Part shown: positions 1 to 9,748 of the stretch, one piece after another
How the letters are laid out: the number at the start of each line of letters is the position of its first letter
Position numbering within the stretch: position 1 is the stretch's first letter
NCBI GenBank assembly: GCA_045587185.1
Contig: JAZNBS010000032.1
Span: 18,056 to 82,055 of the forward strand
Direction of reading: 5' to 3'
Length of the DNA stretch: 64,000 bases
From: UMGS172 sp045587185
GTDB taxonomy: Bacteria; Bacillota; Clostridia; Oscillospirales; Acutalibacteraceae
Translations under genes and position numbers: made by a program
Notes under the pieces: model-generated
The model's database searches: none
What the model was told of the DNA's origin: nothing
The model's input: the letters and a program-made list of their open reading frames with translations, nothing else

Positions 1-3000
1 ATTTAGTGTCTTAATCAGTTGATCAACGTCAAGTTGCAGCAACTTTGTTACACCCTTTTCTTGCATGGTTACACCGTAAAGCATATCTGCAGAATCCATA
101 GTACCTCTGCGGTGGGTTACGCAGATAAACTGCGTTCCGAACTGCGACTTGGTCATATACTGTGCAAAACGCTCGACATTGATATCATCAAGTGCGGTAT
201 CAACCTCGTCAAGGAAGCAGAACGGAGGTGCATTTACCATCATAATTGCAAAGTAGATTGAAATTGCGATAAGTGCCTTTTCACCGCCCGAAAGTCCTTC
301 AAGACTCGGTACGTTTTTACCGGGAAGTTTGGCAACAATGTCAATTCCGCTTTCAAGAATATTTTCAGGGTCGGTCAGCACCAATTCTGCGTGACCGCCG
401 CCAAACAGTTCGGTAAACACCTTTGTAAAGTTCTTACCAATCTTCTCGAAACCTTCAGAGAACTTTTCTTTCATCTGCGAGGTAAGGTCACAGATAAGTT
501 TATTGAGTTCTGCACGTGAATTATCAAGGTCGTCCATCTGCGCTTTCATAAACACATAACGCTCATAAACTTCTTTATACTCCTCGATTGCGGCAACATT
601 TACGTGACCGAGGTTCTTTATCTTGCCCTTGACCTCCTGCAACTCGCGTTTTGCCTCAGAGATATTTTCAACAGGTTCGGCAATCTGCTCTGCTTCTGTA
701 CGGGTCAGTTCATACTCGTCAAACAAACGCTTGATTATCTCGTCATATTCACGGAGCATATTCTCACGACGTTCTTCAAGACGTGCAACCTCACCGCCCA
801 ATTTTTCACGTTCTGCAGTCATATCGCGTTCGGCCTGACGCATCTGCTGACCTTCACGGTCAAAACTGTCACGCTCATCAATCAGTTGTTTTACTTTATT
901 ATTACCCTCAACAATATCTTTTTTACGGCCTTCTATCTGTGCGTTAAGGTTCTCAATAGCGGCCTTTTCGACACTTGACAAAGCCTCGACCGTCTCAATC
1001 TCGCAAAGCAGAGTCTCTCCCCTGTTACCGCTTGACGAAATAGTCTCTTCAAGAAGTTTAATAGAGTTTTCAATAGACTCGATATCCTTTTCAGACTCCA
1101 TAATTTTAATACGAAGGTCGGTGATATCGGTTGTAAGGGTCTCTCGGCGGTCGGTAACGGTATCTCTGCCGCCCGAAAGTGAATCAATTTCGGTCTGTGC
1201 CATGAGTTTGAGTTTTTCAATCTCCGCAATCTGGGAATTCGCGGTATTTACCGTGTTCTGCAGTTCAACCTTGCGGTTTTCAAGTAAGAACTTTTCGCCG
1301 TTCATTGCCTCAATAGATTTGGACAACTCCAAAATAAGGTCACTAACACGGCGAATTTCTCCAGAAACGCGTATCTTGTCCTCAGTTGCCGTAGTAAACT
1401 CTGAACGTGCGTTGAGAATCTCAGCCTCAAGGGATGCAACCTCTTGCGCGGCCGAATTATAGTTATCGGTCAAAAATCCTGATTTTTCAAGCAGTTTTAC
1501 TATTCCATCACTAAGTTCTTTTATCTCACCTGCACGGCTCAGAATACCAGCATTTTTTGCCAGAGAGCCACCAGTCAGTGAACCGCCTGCGTTGACCACC
1601 TGACCGTCAAGTGTTACAACCTTAAAGCGGTAACCGTATTTTTTGGCAATGGTAACCGCCGAGTCAATATCCTCGGCAACAACAGTTTTACCCAACAGAT
1701 TACCAATAATACCCTCGTAACGTTTATCAATCTCAACAAGTTTGGATGCAATGCCCACATATCCAAACTTGTTTTCGAGACCGTCCTCATCAAGTCCGCG
1801 CGATTTTATTGTAGAAATCGGTAAAAATGTTGCTCTTCCCTTGTTCTGGTTTTTCAAAAACTCAATAGCCCTTTTGGCATCGTTTTCAGAAACCACAACG
1901 ATATGTTGAAGTGAGGCACCCAAAGCCGTCTCAATAGCAATGGCATACTCCTTTTTAACCTCAATAAGTTTGCTAATAGGTCCGTGAACACCACGCAAAG
2001 TACCGTTTTCTGCTTCTCGCATAACGGCTTTTACAGGCAGTCCCAAGCCCTCCATATTGCGCTCAAGTTCTTCCAAAATAGCAACTCTGCGCTTTTTGTC
2101 CTCAATATCAAGTCGGCAATCGTCAAGATTCTTCTTATATTCCTCTTGCTTTTGCTTTCTTGATTCAAAAATCAACTCTCTGCCCTTTAAAGCGTTAGCG
2201 GCCTCCTCAGCCAGTTCCTCCGCTTTTTTAAGCATCTCTTCCAGTTCTTCAAGTTCCTTGTCCAACTTTTCCTTTTCAGCCGATTTTTCAACTATCGAAC
2301 CGTCAAAAGCAATGTTACGAGCGTCAATTTCGGTGATTGACGACTGTGCGGTGACCAACTTTACACGTTGTTCGGAAATACCTGCTGAATAGGTATTGAG
2401 TTTTTTGGTCAGTTCCTCTATTTGACGGGAGATGACCTCTGAATTGCTTATAAGTCCGTTAAGTTCGCTCTCAAGTGCGGTAACCTTTTCGGTCAAAGCC
2501 GCAATCTCAGTTCTCTTTGTCTCAATGTTCGCGCGGCGGTCTTCAATTTCGGTTTTGGATCTGGAATCGGAATTTTCAAGTTCCGAAATATCTGCACGCA
2601 AACGCTCAATGGTCTCGTCATTGTGTTTTATGGTGGCGTTATGGACATTTATCTCACCTTTAATACGGGTGATTTCCTCCTCCATAGCGGCTACAAAACG
2701 GTGCATTTCGTCAATTCTGACATTTATGGAAGAATAACGCTCCGAACCCGACTCAATAGTTGCGGCAAGTTCCAGCAACTTGCCTTCCACTTCATTATAA
2801 TGAGCCGTAGCCAAGGTTATCTTCTGGTCCTGAGCCTTCAAAAGGTCACCCGACTGATTCAAGTAATTCAGCCAAAGACCTATTTCAAGTTTTTTTCTTA
2901 TTGCAGCAAGTTCAATAAACTTTTCAGCCTTTTTGCTCTGCTCCTCCAAGGGTCCCACGCGGCCTTCAAGTTCGGCCATAATATCCTTTAAACGAAGCAT

Positions 3001-3561
3001 ATTGTCATCGGCGGCGGCAAGTTTGCGCTCGGCCTCGATTTTACGGTAACGGTAACGCGAAATTCCACTCGCTTCTTCAAAAATATCACGGCGTTCATCA
3101 GACTTTGAGCGGACAATAGTGTCGATCTTTCCCTGTCCTATCATTGAGTATCCGTCACGCCCCAAACCTGTATCCATAAACAGTTCGTGAACATCTTTAA
3201 GACGCACTACCGCCTTGTTTATGAGATACTCACTCTCATGCGAACGGAAATATCTTCGTGTTACTGCAACCTCATCATTATCGAAATTAAGACTGCGGTC
3301 GCTGTTATCCATAACCAACGTAACCTCAGCAAAGCCGTGGGGACGGCGGTCGGCAGTACCACTGAAGATAACATCTTCCATGGACTGTCCGCGAAGATTT
3401 TTTGTGGACTGTTCGCCCAAAACCCAACGAACAGCGTCAGAAATGTTACTTTTTCCGCTTCCGTTAGGTCCGACAACGGCGGTAACACCCTTGCCAAACT
3501 TTAAAACGGTCTTATCGGCAAAGGATTTGAAGCCTTGAATTTCGATCGACTTTAAAAACAA
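1..3561 (-). CDS. smc: Chromosome segregation ATPase Smc (3' end cut by window edge)
   Basis: Structural maintenance of chromosomes protein, the coiled-coil ATPase of the bacterial condensin complex with ScpA and ScpB. About 1187 residues are visible and no stop is reached, so only the last few residues are missing. The N-terminus has the family sequence EIQGFKSFADKT and a Walker A GPNGSGKSN near residue 32. The C-terminal head has the signature LSGGEKAL and Walker B FCFLDEVDTALDD. Long heptad coiled coils flank a Gly-rich hinge around the middle. The start is a TTG at 3561: a stop codon lies two codons upstream, and an AAAGGATG ribosome-binding site sits about 10 bases before it. It overlaps the upstream radical SAM gene by 10 bases and is the last visible gene of a leftward operon with rnc and plsX, the usual Firmicutes neighbourhood. 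Confidence 0.96.
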   Translation of the reverse strand, partial: MFLKSIEIQGFKSFADKTVLKFGKGVTAVVGPNGSGKSNISDAVRWVLGEQSTKNLRGQSMEDVIFSGTADRRPHGFAEVTLVMDNSDRSLNFDNDEVAVTRRYFRSHESEYLINKAVVRLKDVHELFMDTGLGRDGYSMIGQGKIDTIVRSKSDERRDIFEEASGISRYRYRKIEAERKLAAADDNMLRLKDIMAELEGRVGPLEEQSKKAEKFIELAAIRKKLEIGLWLNYLNQSGDLLKAQDQKITLATAHYNEVEGKLLELAATIESGSERYSSINVRIDEMHRFVAAMEEEITRIKGEINVHNATIKHNDETIERLRADISELENSDSRSKTEIEDRRANIETKRTEIAALTEKVTALESELNGLISNSEVISRQIEELTKKLNTYSAGISEQRVKLVTAQSSITEIDARNIAFDGSIVEKSAEKEKLDKELEELEEMLKKAEELAEEAANALKGRELIFESRKQKQEEYKKNLDDCRLDIEDKKRRVAILEELERNMEGLGLPVKAVMREAENGTLRGVHGPISKLIEVKKEYAIAIETALGASLQHIVVVSENDAKRAIEFLKNQNKGRATFLPISTIKSRGLDEDGLENKFGYVGIASKLVEIDKRYEGIIGNLLGKTVVAEDIDSAVTIAKKYGYRFKVVTLDGQVVNAGGSLTGGSLAKNAGILSRAGEIKELSDGIVKLLEKSGFLTDNYNSAAQEVASLEAEILNARSEFTTATEDKIRVSGEIRRVSDLILELSKSIEAMNGEKFLLENRKVELQNTVNTANSQIAEIEKLKLMAQTEIDSLSGGRDTVTDRRETLTTDITDLRIKIMESEKDIESIENSIKLLEETISSSGNRGETLLCEIETVEALSSVEKAAIENLNAQIEGRKKDIVEGNNKVKQLIDERDSFDREGQQMRQAERDMTAEREKLGGEVARLEERRENMLREYDEIIKRLFDEYELTRTEAEQIAEPVENISEAKRELQEVKGKIKNLGHVNVAAIEEYKEVYERYVFMKAQMDDLDNSRAELNKLICDLTSQMKEKFSEGFEKIGKNFTKVFTELFGGGHAELVLTDPENILESGIDIVAKLPGKNVPSLEGLSGGEKALIAISIYFAIMMVNAPPFCFLDEVDTALDDINVERFAQYMTKSQFGTQFICVTHRRGTMDSADMLYGVTMQEKGVTKLLQLDVDQLIKTLN

Positions 3562-4553
3562 CTGTTATTCATCCTTTCGACCTTGATGTCGGACGGTTTT
3601 ACAGTTTCATCCGCCACCACGGTGCATTTATATCCTAATGAATTTAAACTTTCAATATTTGACCTTTTGTTTCCCACTACCTTAGAAATTTCCTTGGGGT
3701 TCACAAGCAGTTTGTACTCACCCTTTTCGGGTAATTTTTCAATGATCTTGTCGAAATACATCCTACTGTCGCAAAGTTCACGGAAAGCGGGATGCCACGG
3801 ACCTGCAACGTACCGTTTATTGTCAATACTGTGCAAACCCATTCTGATAACTTTTATATTTGCGCATTCAAACATCCGCAACAATCTGACACACAGTTTC
3901 ACAGTACCGTCCAGAGTTGGCGGTGTGTATTCACCCGATAGAAAAAGTTTTTCCAAACGGGTGTTCTTTAATGTTATTGACGGATATATTCTAACCGTTG
4001 CGGGCTGCAGTTTTATTATTTCTTCGGCCGTCATTATATCCATCTCATATGTACTTTTATAAAGACCGGTCATCATTTGAAGACCTAATTCAAACCCATA
4101 TTCTTTTATGAGTTTGGATGCAGATTTTACCGCCTCAGCGGTATGGCCTCGGTCATTGGAAATCAGTACATCATCACACATACTTTGCGCGCCGAGTTCA
4201 ATGGCCATAACACCGCACTGCTTTAAAATATCAAGAACATCACGGTCAATACAATCGGGTCTTGTTGAAATTCTTATACCCCTTATACTGCCTTGCTTTA
4301 TGTGGGAATGAGCCGCCGACAAAAGTGTGAGCATATACTCGCGGTCAATAGCCGTAAAACTGCCTCCGAAAAAAGCAAGTTCGGTATTGTCAGCATTATA
4401 TCTTGGCGACTTACAGGCCTGTTTTACCGCCTCGTCAACATCTTCTTTTGTTGGTTGCTTAAAAGCGCCTGAAATGGTTACCTGATCACAAAAACTGCAA
4501 CGGTTGGGACACCCCAGATGCGGCACAAAGACCGAAATATTTGCGTGACTCAT
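3552..4553 (-). CDS. Elp3-like radical SAM protein without acetyltransferase domain
   Basis: A 333-residue radical SAM protein. The cluster motif is GCPNRCSFC (Cys15, Cys19, Cys22, a CxxxCxxC pattern), followed by AFFGGSFTA and RISTRPDCI, which are typical of the Elp3/COG1243 radical SAM core. Unlike full Elp3 it stops without a GNAT acetyltransferase domain. A gene of this type commonly lies between rnc and smc in Clostridia. It overlaps rnc by 4 bases (ATGA) and smc by 10 bases, so it is translationally coupled on both sides. The substrate is unknown; tRNA or another RNA is a reasonable guess from the Elp3 relationship but nothing in the sequence proves it. Confidence 0.85.
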   Translation of the reverse strand: MSHANISVFVPHLGCPNRCSFCDQVTISGAFKQPTKEDVDEAVKQACKSPRYNADNTELAFFGGSFTAIDREYMLTLLSAAHSHIKQGSIRGIRISTRPDCIDRDVLDILKQCGVMAIELGAQSMCDDVLISNDRGHTAEAVKSASKLIKEYGFELGLQMMTGLYKSTYEMDIMTAEEIIKLQPATVRIYPSITLKNTRLEKLFLSGEYTPPTLDGTVKLCVRLLRMFECANIKVIRMGLHSIDNKRYVAGPWHPAFRELCDSRMYFDKIIEKLPEKGEYKLLVNPKEISKVVGNKRSNIESLNSLGYKCTVVADETVKPSDIKVERMNNSCF

Positions 4554-5233
4554 ACCTCTACGCCCATCAGTTCAAGAGCCTTTTTAGCTGCCTTTTGTTC
4601 AGCCTGCTTTTTGCTACGACCCTCACCCTGCCCGATAACATTAGAATTAAGTCTGACTTCAACCGTAAAACTTTTATCGTGGTCGGGTCCTTCTTCACCA
4701 ACAAGGATATAAGAGAGTTCTTCACCTGGATTTTTTTGAATGATCTCCTGCAACTGTGTCTTATAATCGTGGAATGCTTCTTCGACAGTGTGATTCTTTA
4801 TCTCATCCTTCACAAATCGCATAACGTGGGAACGGGCCGGCTCAAAACCGCCGTCGAGGTAAATAGCGGCAAGCAAAGCCTCAAACGCATCAGCCAAAAT
4901 TGACGGACGCTCTCTTCCCCCGTTTTGTTGCTCACCCTTGCCCAAAAACAAGAATCTGCCAAGTTCAATTTCACGGGCAAAAGCGGCCAAGGTTTTTTCA
5001 CAAACCAAAGATGCGCGCATTTTGGTCAATTCACCTTCGGGCAGTTGTTTAAAGTTTCTGAAGATATATTCGGAAACCATTATGGACAAAACCGAGTCAC
5101 CCAAAAACTCCAAGCGCTCGTTGGATTCGGGAATACTTTTTACCTCGTTGATATACGAGGTGTGCGAAAGTGCACGTAGCATCAGTGATTTATCCTTGAA
5201 CTCATACCCTATAATCTGTTCTAATTCCTGCAT
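4550..5233 (-). CDS. rnc: Ribonuclease III
   Basis: Double-stranded-RNA endonuclease that processes rRNA precursors and structured mRNAs. At 227 residues it has the usual length. The catalytic signature NERLEFLGDSVL is near residue 38, a second acidic motif DAFEALLAAIYLDGG is near residue 112, and a double-stranded RNA-binding domain forms the last 75 residues, ending with the KKAEQKAAKKAL-type helix (here KKQAEQKAAKKAL). It lies 13 bases downstream of plsX and overlaps the next gene by 4 bases. The acpP gene that normally separates plsX or fab genes from rnc is not present here. Confidence 0.97.
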   Translation of the reverse strand: MQELEQIIGYEFKDKSLMLRALSHTSYINEVKSIPESNERLEFLGDSVLSIMVSEYIFRNFKQLPEGELTKMRASLVCEKTLAAFAREIELGRFLFLGKGEQQNGGRERPSILADAFEALLAAIYLDGGFEPARSHVMRFVKDEIKNHTVEEAFHDYKTQLQEIIQKNPGEELSYILVGEEGPDHDKSFTVEVRLNSNVIGQGEGRSKKQAEQKAAKKALELMGVEV

Positions 5234-5246
5234 ATAAACACCTTAA

Positions 5247-6257
5247 TTATTCCTCGCTATCAGTTTTGGTCAATCTTGCAAGGTCATCTGATATTTTTCC
5301 TATAACATCATTTTCAACGCAAAGTTTTGCCTGACGGATAGCATTCTTTATTGCTCTGGCATCCGAACCACCGTGAGCCTTGATTACAGGCTTTTTGACG
5401 CCCAACAGCGGTGCTCCGCCAACATCACCGTAATCTGCAAACTTCTTAATCCCCATTAAAGGCTTTTTGGCCAGAAGATATGCCATTTTTGTTTTGAAGT
5501 TAGTGAGAAAAACACCTTTCACCATCTTCATAAGATTCATTGCAACGCCCTCATAAAGTTTGAGCGCAATGTTTCCTGTATAACCGTCGGCAACAATGCC
5601 GTCACAAACACCCGCAGGCATTTCTCTTGACTCAATATTGCCAACAAAATTTATTGAACTTTCCTTAAGCAACTTATAAGCCTCTATCTGCAAGGGGGTG
5701 CCTTTGGTATCCTCTGTTCCAATATTCAAAAGGCCTATTTCCGGGTTTTCAATCCCCTCTACATTGCGAAGATAGATTGAGGACATAATACCGAATTGTT
5801 GTAACATCTCTGGACGGCATTCCGCATTTGCACCGCAATCCATAAGCATAAACTTACGCGTTCTTGAGGGCAAAACCGTTCCCAAAGCAGGGCGTTTTAC
5901 ACCCTTGATACGCTTGATGATAAATGTTGCGCCTGCAACAATGGCACCAGTACTGCCTGCCGAAACAAAGGCATCTGCATCTCCGTCTGCAACCGTCTTT
6001 AATGCAAGTCCCAACGAAGTGTTCTTCTTTAAACGGACAATATCCGTCGGTTGGTCATGCATATCAAAAATTTCTTCGGTATGCACAATTTTCATCCCTG
6101 AAATATCAATAGCGTTTTCGGCGGCAACCTTTTTTATTATTTCTTCATTACCCGTCAGTACGATATCAACGCCAAATTCTTTTTTGGCATCTGCGGCACC
6201 TTTAATTACCGCCAACGGAGCATTATCTCCGCCAAAAGCGTCAACTGCAATCTTCAT
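5247..6257 (-). CDS. plsX: Phosphate acyltransferase PlsX
   Basis: Converts acyl-ACP to acyl-phosphate, the first step of the PlsX/PlsY route to phosphatidic acid. It is 336 residues, the family length, starting MKIAVDAFGGDNAP and carrying the conserved SAGSTGA and DCGANAEC segments. It sits 30 bases downstream of trmFO and 13 bases upstream of rnc. A PlsC-type acyltransferase that could act later in the same pathway is encoded at 19172-19984. The start is the first ATG of the family-conserved N-terminus. Confidence 0.97.
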   Translation of the reverse strand: MKIAVDAFGGDNAPLAVIKGAADAKKEFGVDIVLTGNEEIIKKVAAENAIDISGMKIVHTEEIFDMHDQPTDIVRLKKNTSLGLALKTVADGDADAFVSAGSTGAIVAGATFIIKRIKGVKRPALGTVLPSRTRKFMLMDCGANAECRPEMLQQFGIMSSIYLRNVEGIENPEIGLLNIGTEDTKGTPLQIEAYKLLKESSINFVGNIESREMPAGVCDGIVADGYTGNIALKLYEGVAMNLMKMVKGVFLTNFKTKMAYLLAKKPLMGIKKFADYGDVGGAPLLGVKKPVIKAHGGSDARAIKNAIRQAKLCVENDVIGKISDDLARLTKTDSEE

Positions 6258-6287
6258 ATCATTCTCCTTATTGCCGTAAATTTAACA

Positions 6288-7616
6288 TTAAAGTTCAATT
6301 TCTGGAATCTTATCGCAAAGACCCTTTTCTTTAAACCACCTTGCTGAACGGTAGAACAACTCTGCATAGCGTTTTTGCTTATCCCGTATATTAACATCCA
6401 ACGGTGGCAAAACACCGAAGTTGGCACCCATTGGCTGAAAATCCTTAACCGTTTGGTCACTGATATATCCCGACAAAGCACCCAGCATAGTGAATTCAGG
6501 AAAAGCAACGGTATCAGAGCCGTTTATTTTTGCCGCCATATTGATAGCGGCAACTATGCCAGACCCTGCCGATTCCATATAACCCTCGACACCGCTAATC
6601 TGACCCGCAAAACTAATCTTGGGATGATTTTTCATTGAAAAATCGGAATTTAGCAGTTTTGGGGAGTTGATAAATGAATTACGGTGCATCACACCGTAAC
6701 GGAGAAATTCGGCATTTTCAAGACCAGGTATCAAACTGAACACCCTTTTCTGTTCACCGAACTTCAGGTTGGTCTGAAAGCCCACTAAATTCAGCATTGT
6801 GCCTTTGCTGTTTTCTTTTCTCAACTGCACAACAGCCCACGGACGGTGACCTGTTTTAGGGTCTTTTAAACCTACAGGCTTCATAGGTCCAAAACGCATT
6901 GCATCATTGCCACGTGACGCCAGAATCTCAATAGGCATACAACCCTCATAAACCCTCAACGGGTTATCGGCATCGTGCAAAATTGCTCTTTCAGCCGACA
7001 GCAATGCATCGCGAAAAGTCTCATACTCTGCCTTGTTAAACGGACAGTTTATATAGTCATCTCCTTGACCCTTACCGTATCGGCTTTCAGAGAAAACCTT
7101 GGAATAATCGATACTTTCGGCAGTAACGATGGGTGCCGCCGCATCAAAAAAATTGAGATAATCCTCACCGCAAAGACTTTTGATATTCTCAAAAAGTTTA
7201 CCCTCGGTTAAAGGACCTGTTGCTATTATTGTATATTCCTCGGGTTGTATCTCGGCAACTTCATCAATGATAACGTTTATTAACGGATGGGTTCTCACCG
7301 CATCGGTAACCGCTTTGGAAAACAGGTCACGGTCAACGGCCAATGCACCGCCTGCTGGAACAGAATGTTGCTTTGCAGCCTTTACGCAAACCGAACCCAA
7401 CTGCTCCATTTCCCATTTCAAAAGCCCTGCGGCAGAGTTAAGCCGTTGCGCCTTCAATGAGTTTGAGCAAACCAACTCTGCAAAGTTTTCAGATTTGTGT
7501 GCAGGTGAAAACTTTATGGGTTTCATTTCATAAAGGTCAACCTCTATTCCGAGCGTTGCCAACTTATACGCGGCCTCGCAACCCGCAAGACCTGCGCCCA
7601 AAACCTTAACCTTCAT
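6288..7616 (-). CDS. trmFO: tRNA (uracil-5-)-methyltransferase TrmFO
   Basis: Folate- and FAD-dependent enzyme making ribothymidine at tRNA position 54 from methylene-THF. The N-terminus MKVKVLGAGLAGCEAAYKLA is the dinucleotide-binding motif. Family segments include ELVCSNSLKAQRLN, VGFQTNLKFGEQKRVF and FAGQISGVEGYMESAGSG. The reading frame is open to 7754, but that extension lies inside topA and is not family-like. The ATG at 7616 (442 residues) is chosen; an ATG at 7625 is possible. It overlaps the end of topA by 11 bases, as in many Firmicutes topA-trmFO pairs. Confidence 0.95.
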   Translation of the reverse strand: MKVKVLGAGLAGCEAAYKLATLGIEVDLYEMKPIKFSPAHKSENFAELVCSNSLKAQRLNSAAGLLKWEMEQLGSVCVKAAKQHSVPAGGALAVDRDLFSKAVTDAVRTHPLINVIIDEVAEIQPEEYTIIATGPLTEGKLFENIKSLCGEDYLNFFDAAAPIVTAESIDYSKVFSESRYGKGQGDDYINCPFNKAEYETFRDALLSAERAILHDADNPLRVYEGCMPIEILASRGNDAMRFGPMKPVGLKDPKTGHRPWAVVQLRKENSKGTMLNLVGFQTNLKFGEQKRVFSLIPGLENAEFLRYGVMHRNSFINSPKLLNSDFSMKNHPKISFAGQISGVEGYMESAGSGIVAAINMAAKINGSDTVAFPEFTMLGALSGYISDQTVKDFQPMGANFGVLPPLDVNIRDKQKRYAELFYRSARWFKEKGLCDKIPEIEL

Positions 7617-9720
7617 TCTTTTCATCGGTCTTTTTTGCATTTTTTCTTGCGGTAGCCTTTTCATAACCGCAACCCTCGTTAAGACAGGATACCTTACCTC
7701 TACCCTTGAAAAGTGTTTTTCCGCACTGAGGACAGTTGTCTGCGGTGGGTTCATCCCAAGTCATAAACTTACAGGTGGGATATGACGAACAACCATAGAA
7801 CTTTTTACCTTTTTTGGTGTTTCTCTGAACAAGTTTGCTCGAACAAACAGGACAAGCACCCTTAATATCACCGGTCAAAGGTTTTGCGTTCTTACACTCA
7901 GGGTATCCGGGGCAAGCAAGAAATTTTCCAAACCGGCCGTTTTTAATGACCATTTTTCTTCCGCAAAGTTCACAAACGTGTTCAGTCTCCTTATCAGGAA
8001 CCTTGATACGCTTACCGTCCATTTTTTCTTCGGCCGACTTTAAGGTTTTATCAAAATCCTTGTAGAAATCGGCGATGGTCTCAACCCAACCAAGTTGACC
8101 GTCACCAATCTTATCAAGACTTTCTTCCATACCTGCAGTGAATTTTATGTCAACGATTCTCTTGAAATATTCACACATAAGTTCGGTCACAGTCTCACCA
8201 AGCGGTGTGGGGGCGTATGCTTTGCTTATCTTAGTAACATAATCCCTTTTCTCAATATTTGAAACTATCGGCGCATAGGTTGCGGGACGACCGATACCGT
8301 TTTCGTCCAAAGCCTTGGTCAGGGTTGCATAGTTATACCTTACAGGTGGCTGTGTGAAGTGCTGTTCAGCGGCAACACCGTTGACACTGTCGGTCTTCAA
8401 AATATCACCGACGCTCATGGGCGGAATTGCGCTATTTTCCTCTTCTTCCTCATCCTTGGCCTCAACGTAGAGTGCGGTAAAACCGTCAAACTTCACCTTG
8501 TAACCGCTTGCTTTGAAAAGATATCCGTTATTGTGAATGTCAACATTAACAGTGTCCTGTAAGCAGTTGGCCATAAGGCTTGCCAAAAAGCGTTCCCATA
8601 TAAGTTTATACAGTTTATACTGTTCGGCAGTAAGAGCCGATTTAACCGACTCAGGAGTAATATCTATTGAAGTGGGACGGATGGCTTCATGAGCATCCTG
8701 AGTTCCCTTTTTTGCCTTAAAATAACGGGGCTTTGAAGGCAGATAATTGTCACCGAAACGGTTGGATATAAACACGGCAGCGGTGGCTCTTGCTTCCTCA
8801 GAAATGCGCAAAGAGTCGGTTCTCATATAGGTAATAAGACCGATACTGCCCTTATCGGGAACCTCAACACCTTCGTAGAGTTGCTGGGCAATTCGCATGG
8901 TGCGTTTACCGTCATAACCCAATCTGCGTGAAGCCTCCTGTTGCATTGTTGAGGTGTTAAACGGAGGCGCAGGCTGACGGGTTCGTGTTCCGTTTTTGAC
9001 CGAAGCAACCGTAAACTGACCGTCCTTAACGGTATTAAGAATATCATTTGCGGTCTGCTCGTTATTAATCTCAACCTTTTTGCCGTCAGTGGTGCCGTGA
9101 AACTTCGCGGTGAATTTTTTGCGGTCTTTCAAAAGTTTTGCGGTAATTGTCCAATATTCTTCAGGCACAAAGGCACGAATCTCTTTCTCACGGTCAACAA
9201 TAAGGCGCAAAGCGACCGATTGAACACGACCTGCCGAAAGACCTCTTTTGACCTTTTTCCAAAGGAACGGACTGATTTTGTAACCGACAAGACGGTCCAA
9301 CACACGGCGGGCCTGTTGAGCGTCAACCAAGTCAATATCGACCTGTCTCGGATTGTTCATACCGGTCTCAACACCCGAACGGGTAATTTCGTTAAAGACA
9401 ACGCGGTTGGCCTCGTTAAGGTCGAGTCCCAAAACGTGAGCCAAATGCCAAGAAATCGCCTCTCCCTCTCGGTCGGGGTCGGTTGCGAGATAAACAAAGT
9501 CGGCTTTTTCTGCGGCTTCCTTTAGTTTTTTGATAACCTCTTTTTTGTTAGTAAGGTTCTGATACTTTGGCTTAAATCCGTGCTCGATATCAATACCGAG
9601 GGATGACTGCGGAAGGTCACGAACATGGCCTGTGCAACCTACAACTTCATATCCTGTACCAAGATATTTTTGAACAGTTTTTGCCTTGGAGGGTGACTCC
9701 AGAATAACAAGTTTAGACAT
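7606..9720 (-). CDS. topA: DNA topoisomerase I (type IA)
   Basis: Relaxes negative supercoils by transient single-strand breakage. It has 704 residues: a Toprim domain beginning KLVILESPSKAKTVQKYLG, the acidic DPDREGEAI motif, and the active-site tyrosine in SIGLITYMRTDS. The tail has three cysteine-rich zinc ribbons (CELCG to CPGYPEC, CPVCS to CSSYPTC, CPQCG to CLNEGC). dprA lies 28 bases upstream and trmFO overlaps its end by 11 bases. An AAAGAGTGA ribosome-binding site precedes the ATG. Confidence 0.98.
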   Translation of the reverse strand: MSKLVILESPSKAKTVQKYLGTGYEVVGCTGHVRDLPQSSLGIDIEHGFKPKYQNLTNKKEVIKKLKEAAEKADFVYLATDPDREGEAISWHLAHVLGLDLNEANRVVFNEITRSGVETGMNNPRQVDIDLVDAQQARRVLDRLVGYKISPFLWKKVKRGLSAGRVQSVALRLIVDREKEIRAFVPEEYWTITAKLLKDRKKFTAKFHGTTDGKKVEINNEQTANDILNTVKDGQFTVASVKNGTRTRQPAPPFNTSTMQQEASRRLGYDGKRTMRIAQQLYEGVEVPDKGSIGLITYMRTDSLRISEEARATAAVFISNRFGDNYLPSKPRYFKAKKGTQDAHEAIRPTSIDITPESVKSALTAEQYKLYKLIWERFLASLMANCLQDTVNVDIHNNGYLFKASGYKVKFDGFTALYVEAKDEEEEENSAIPPMSVGDILKTDSVNGVAAEQHFTQPPVRYNYATLTKALDENGIGRPATYAPIVSNIEKRDYVTKISKAYAPTPLGETVTELMCEYFKRIVDIKFTAGMEESLDKIGDGQLGWVETIADFYKDFDKTLKSAEEKMDGKRIKVPDKETEHVCELCGRKMVIKNGRFGKFLACPGYPECKNAKPLTGDIKGACPVCSSKLVQRNTKKGKKFYGCSSYPTCKFMTWDEPTADNCPQCGKTLFKGRGKVSCLNEGCGYEKATARKNAKKTDEKNEG

Positions 9721-9748
9721 TTATATTATCACTCTTTCGTGTTATATA

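Noticed and set aside
604..2991. Several 100-125-codon plus-strand frames across the left end
   Set aside because: All lie opposite the smc coiled-coil region and disappear once smc is read through the window edge.
7617..7754. N-terminal extension of trmFO
   Set aside because: It is encoded within topA in another frame, is unlike the family, and the dinucleotide-binding motif begins at the later ATG.
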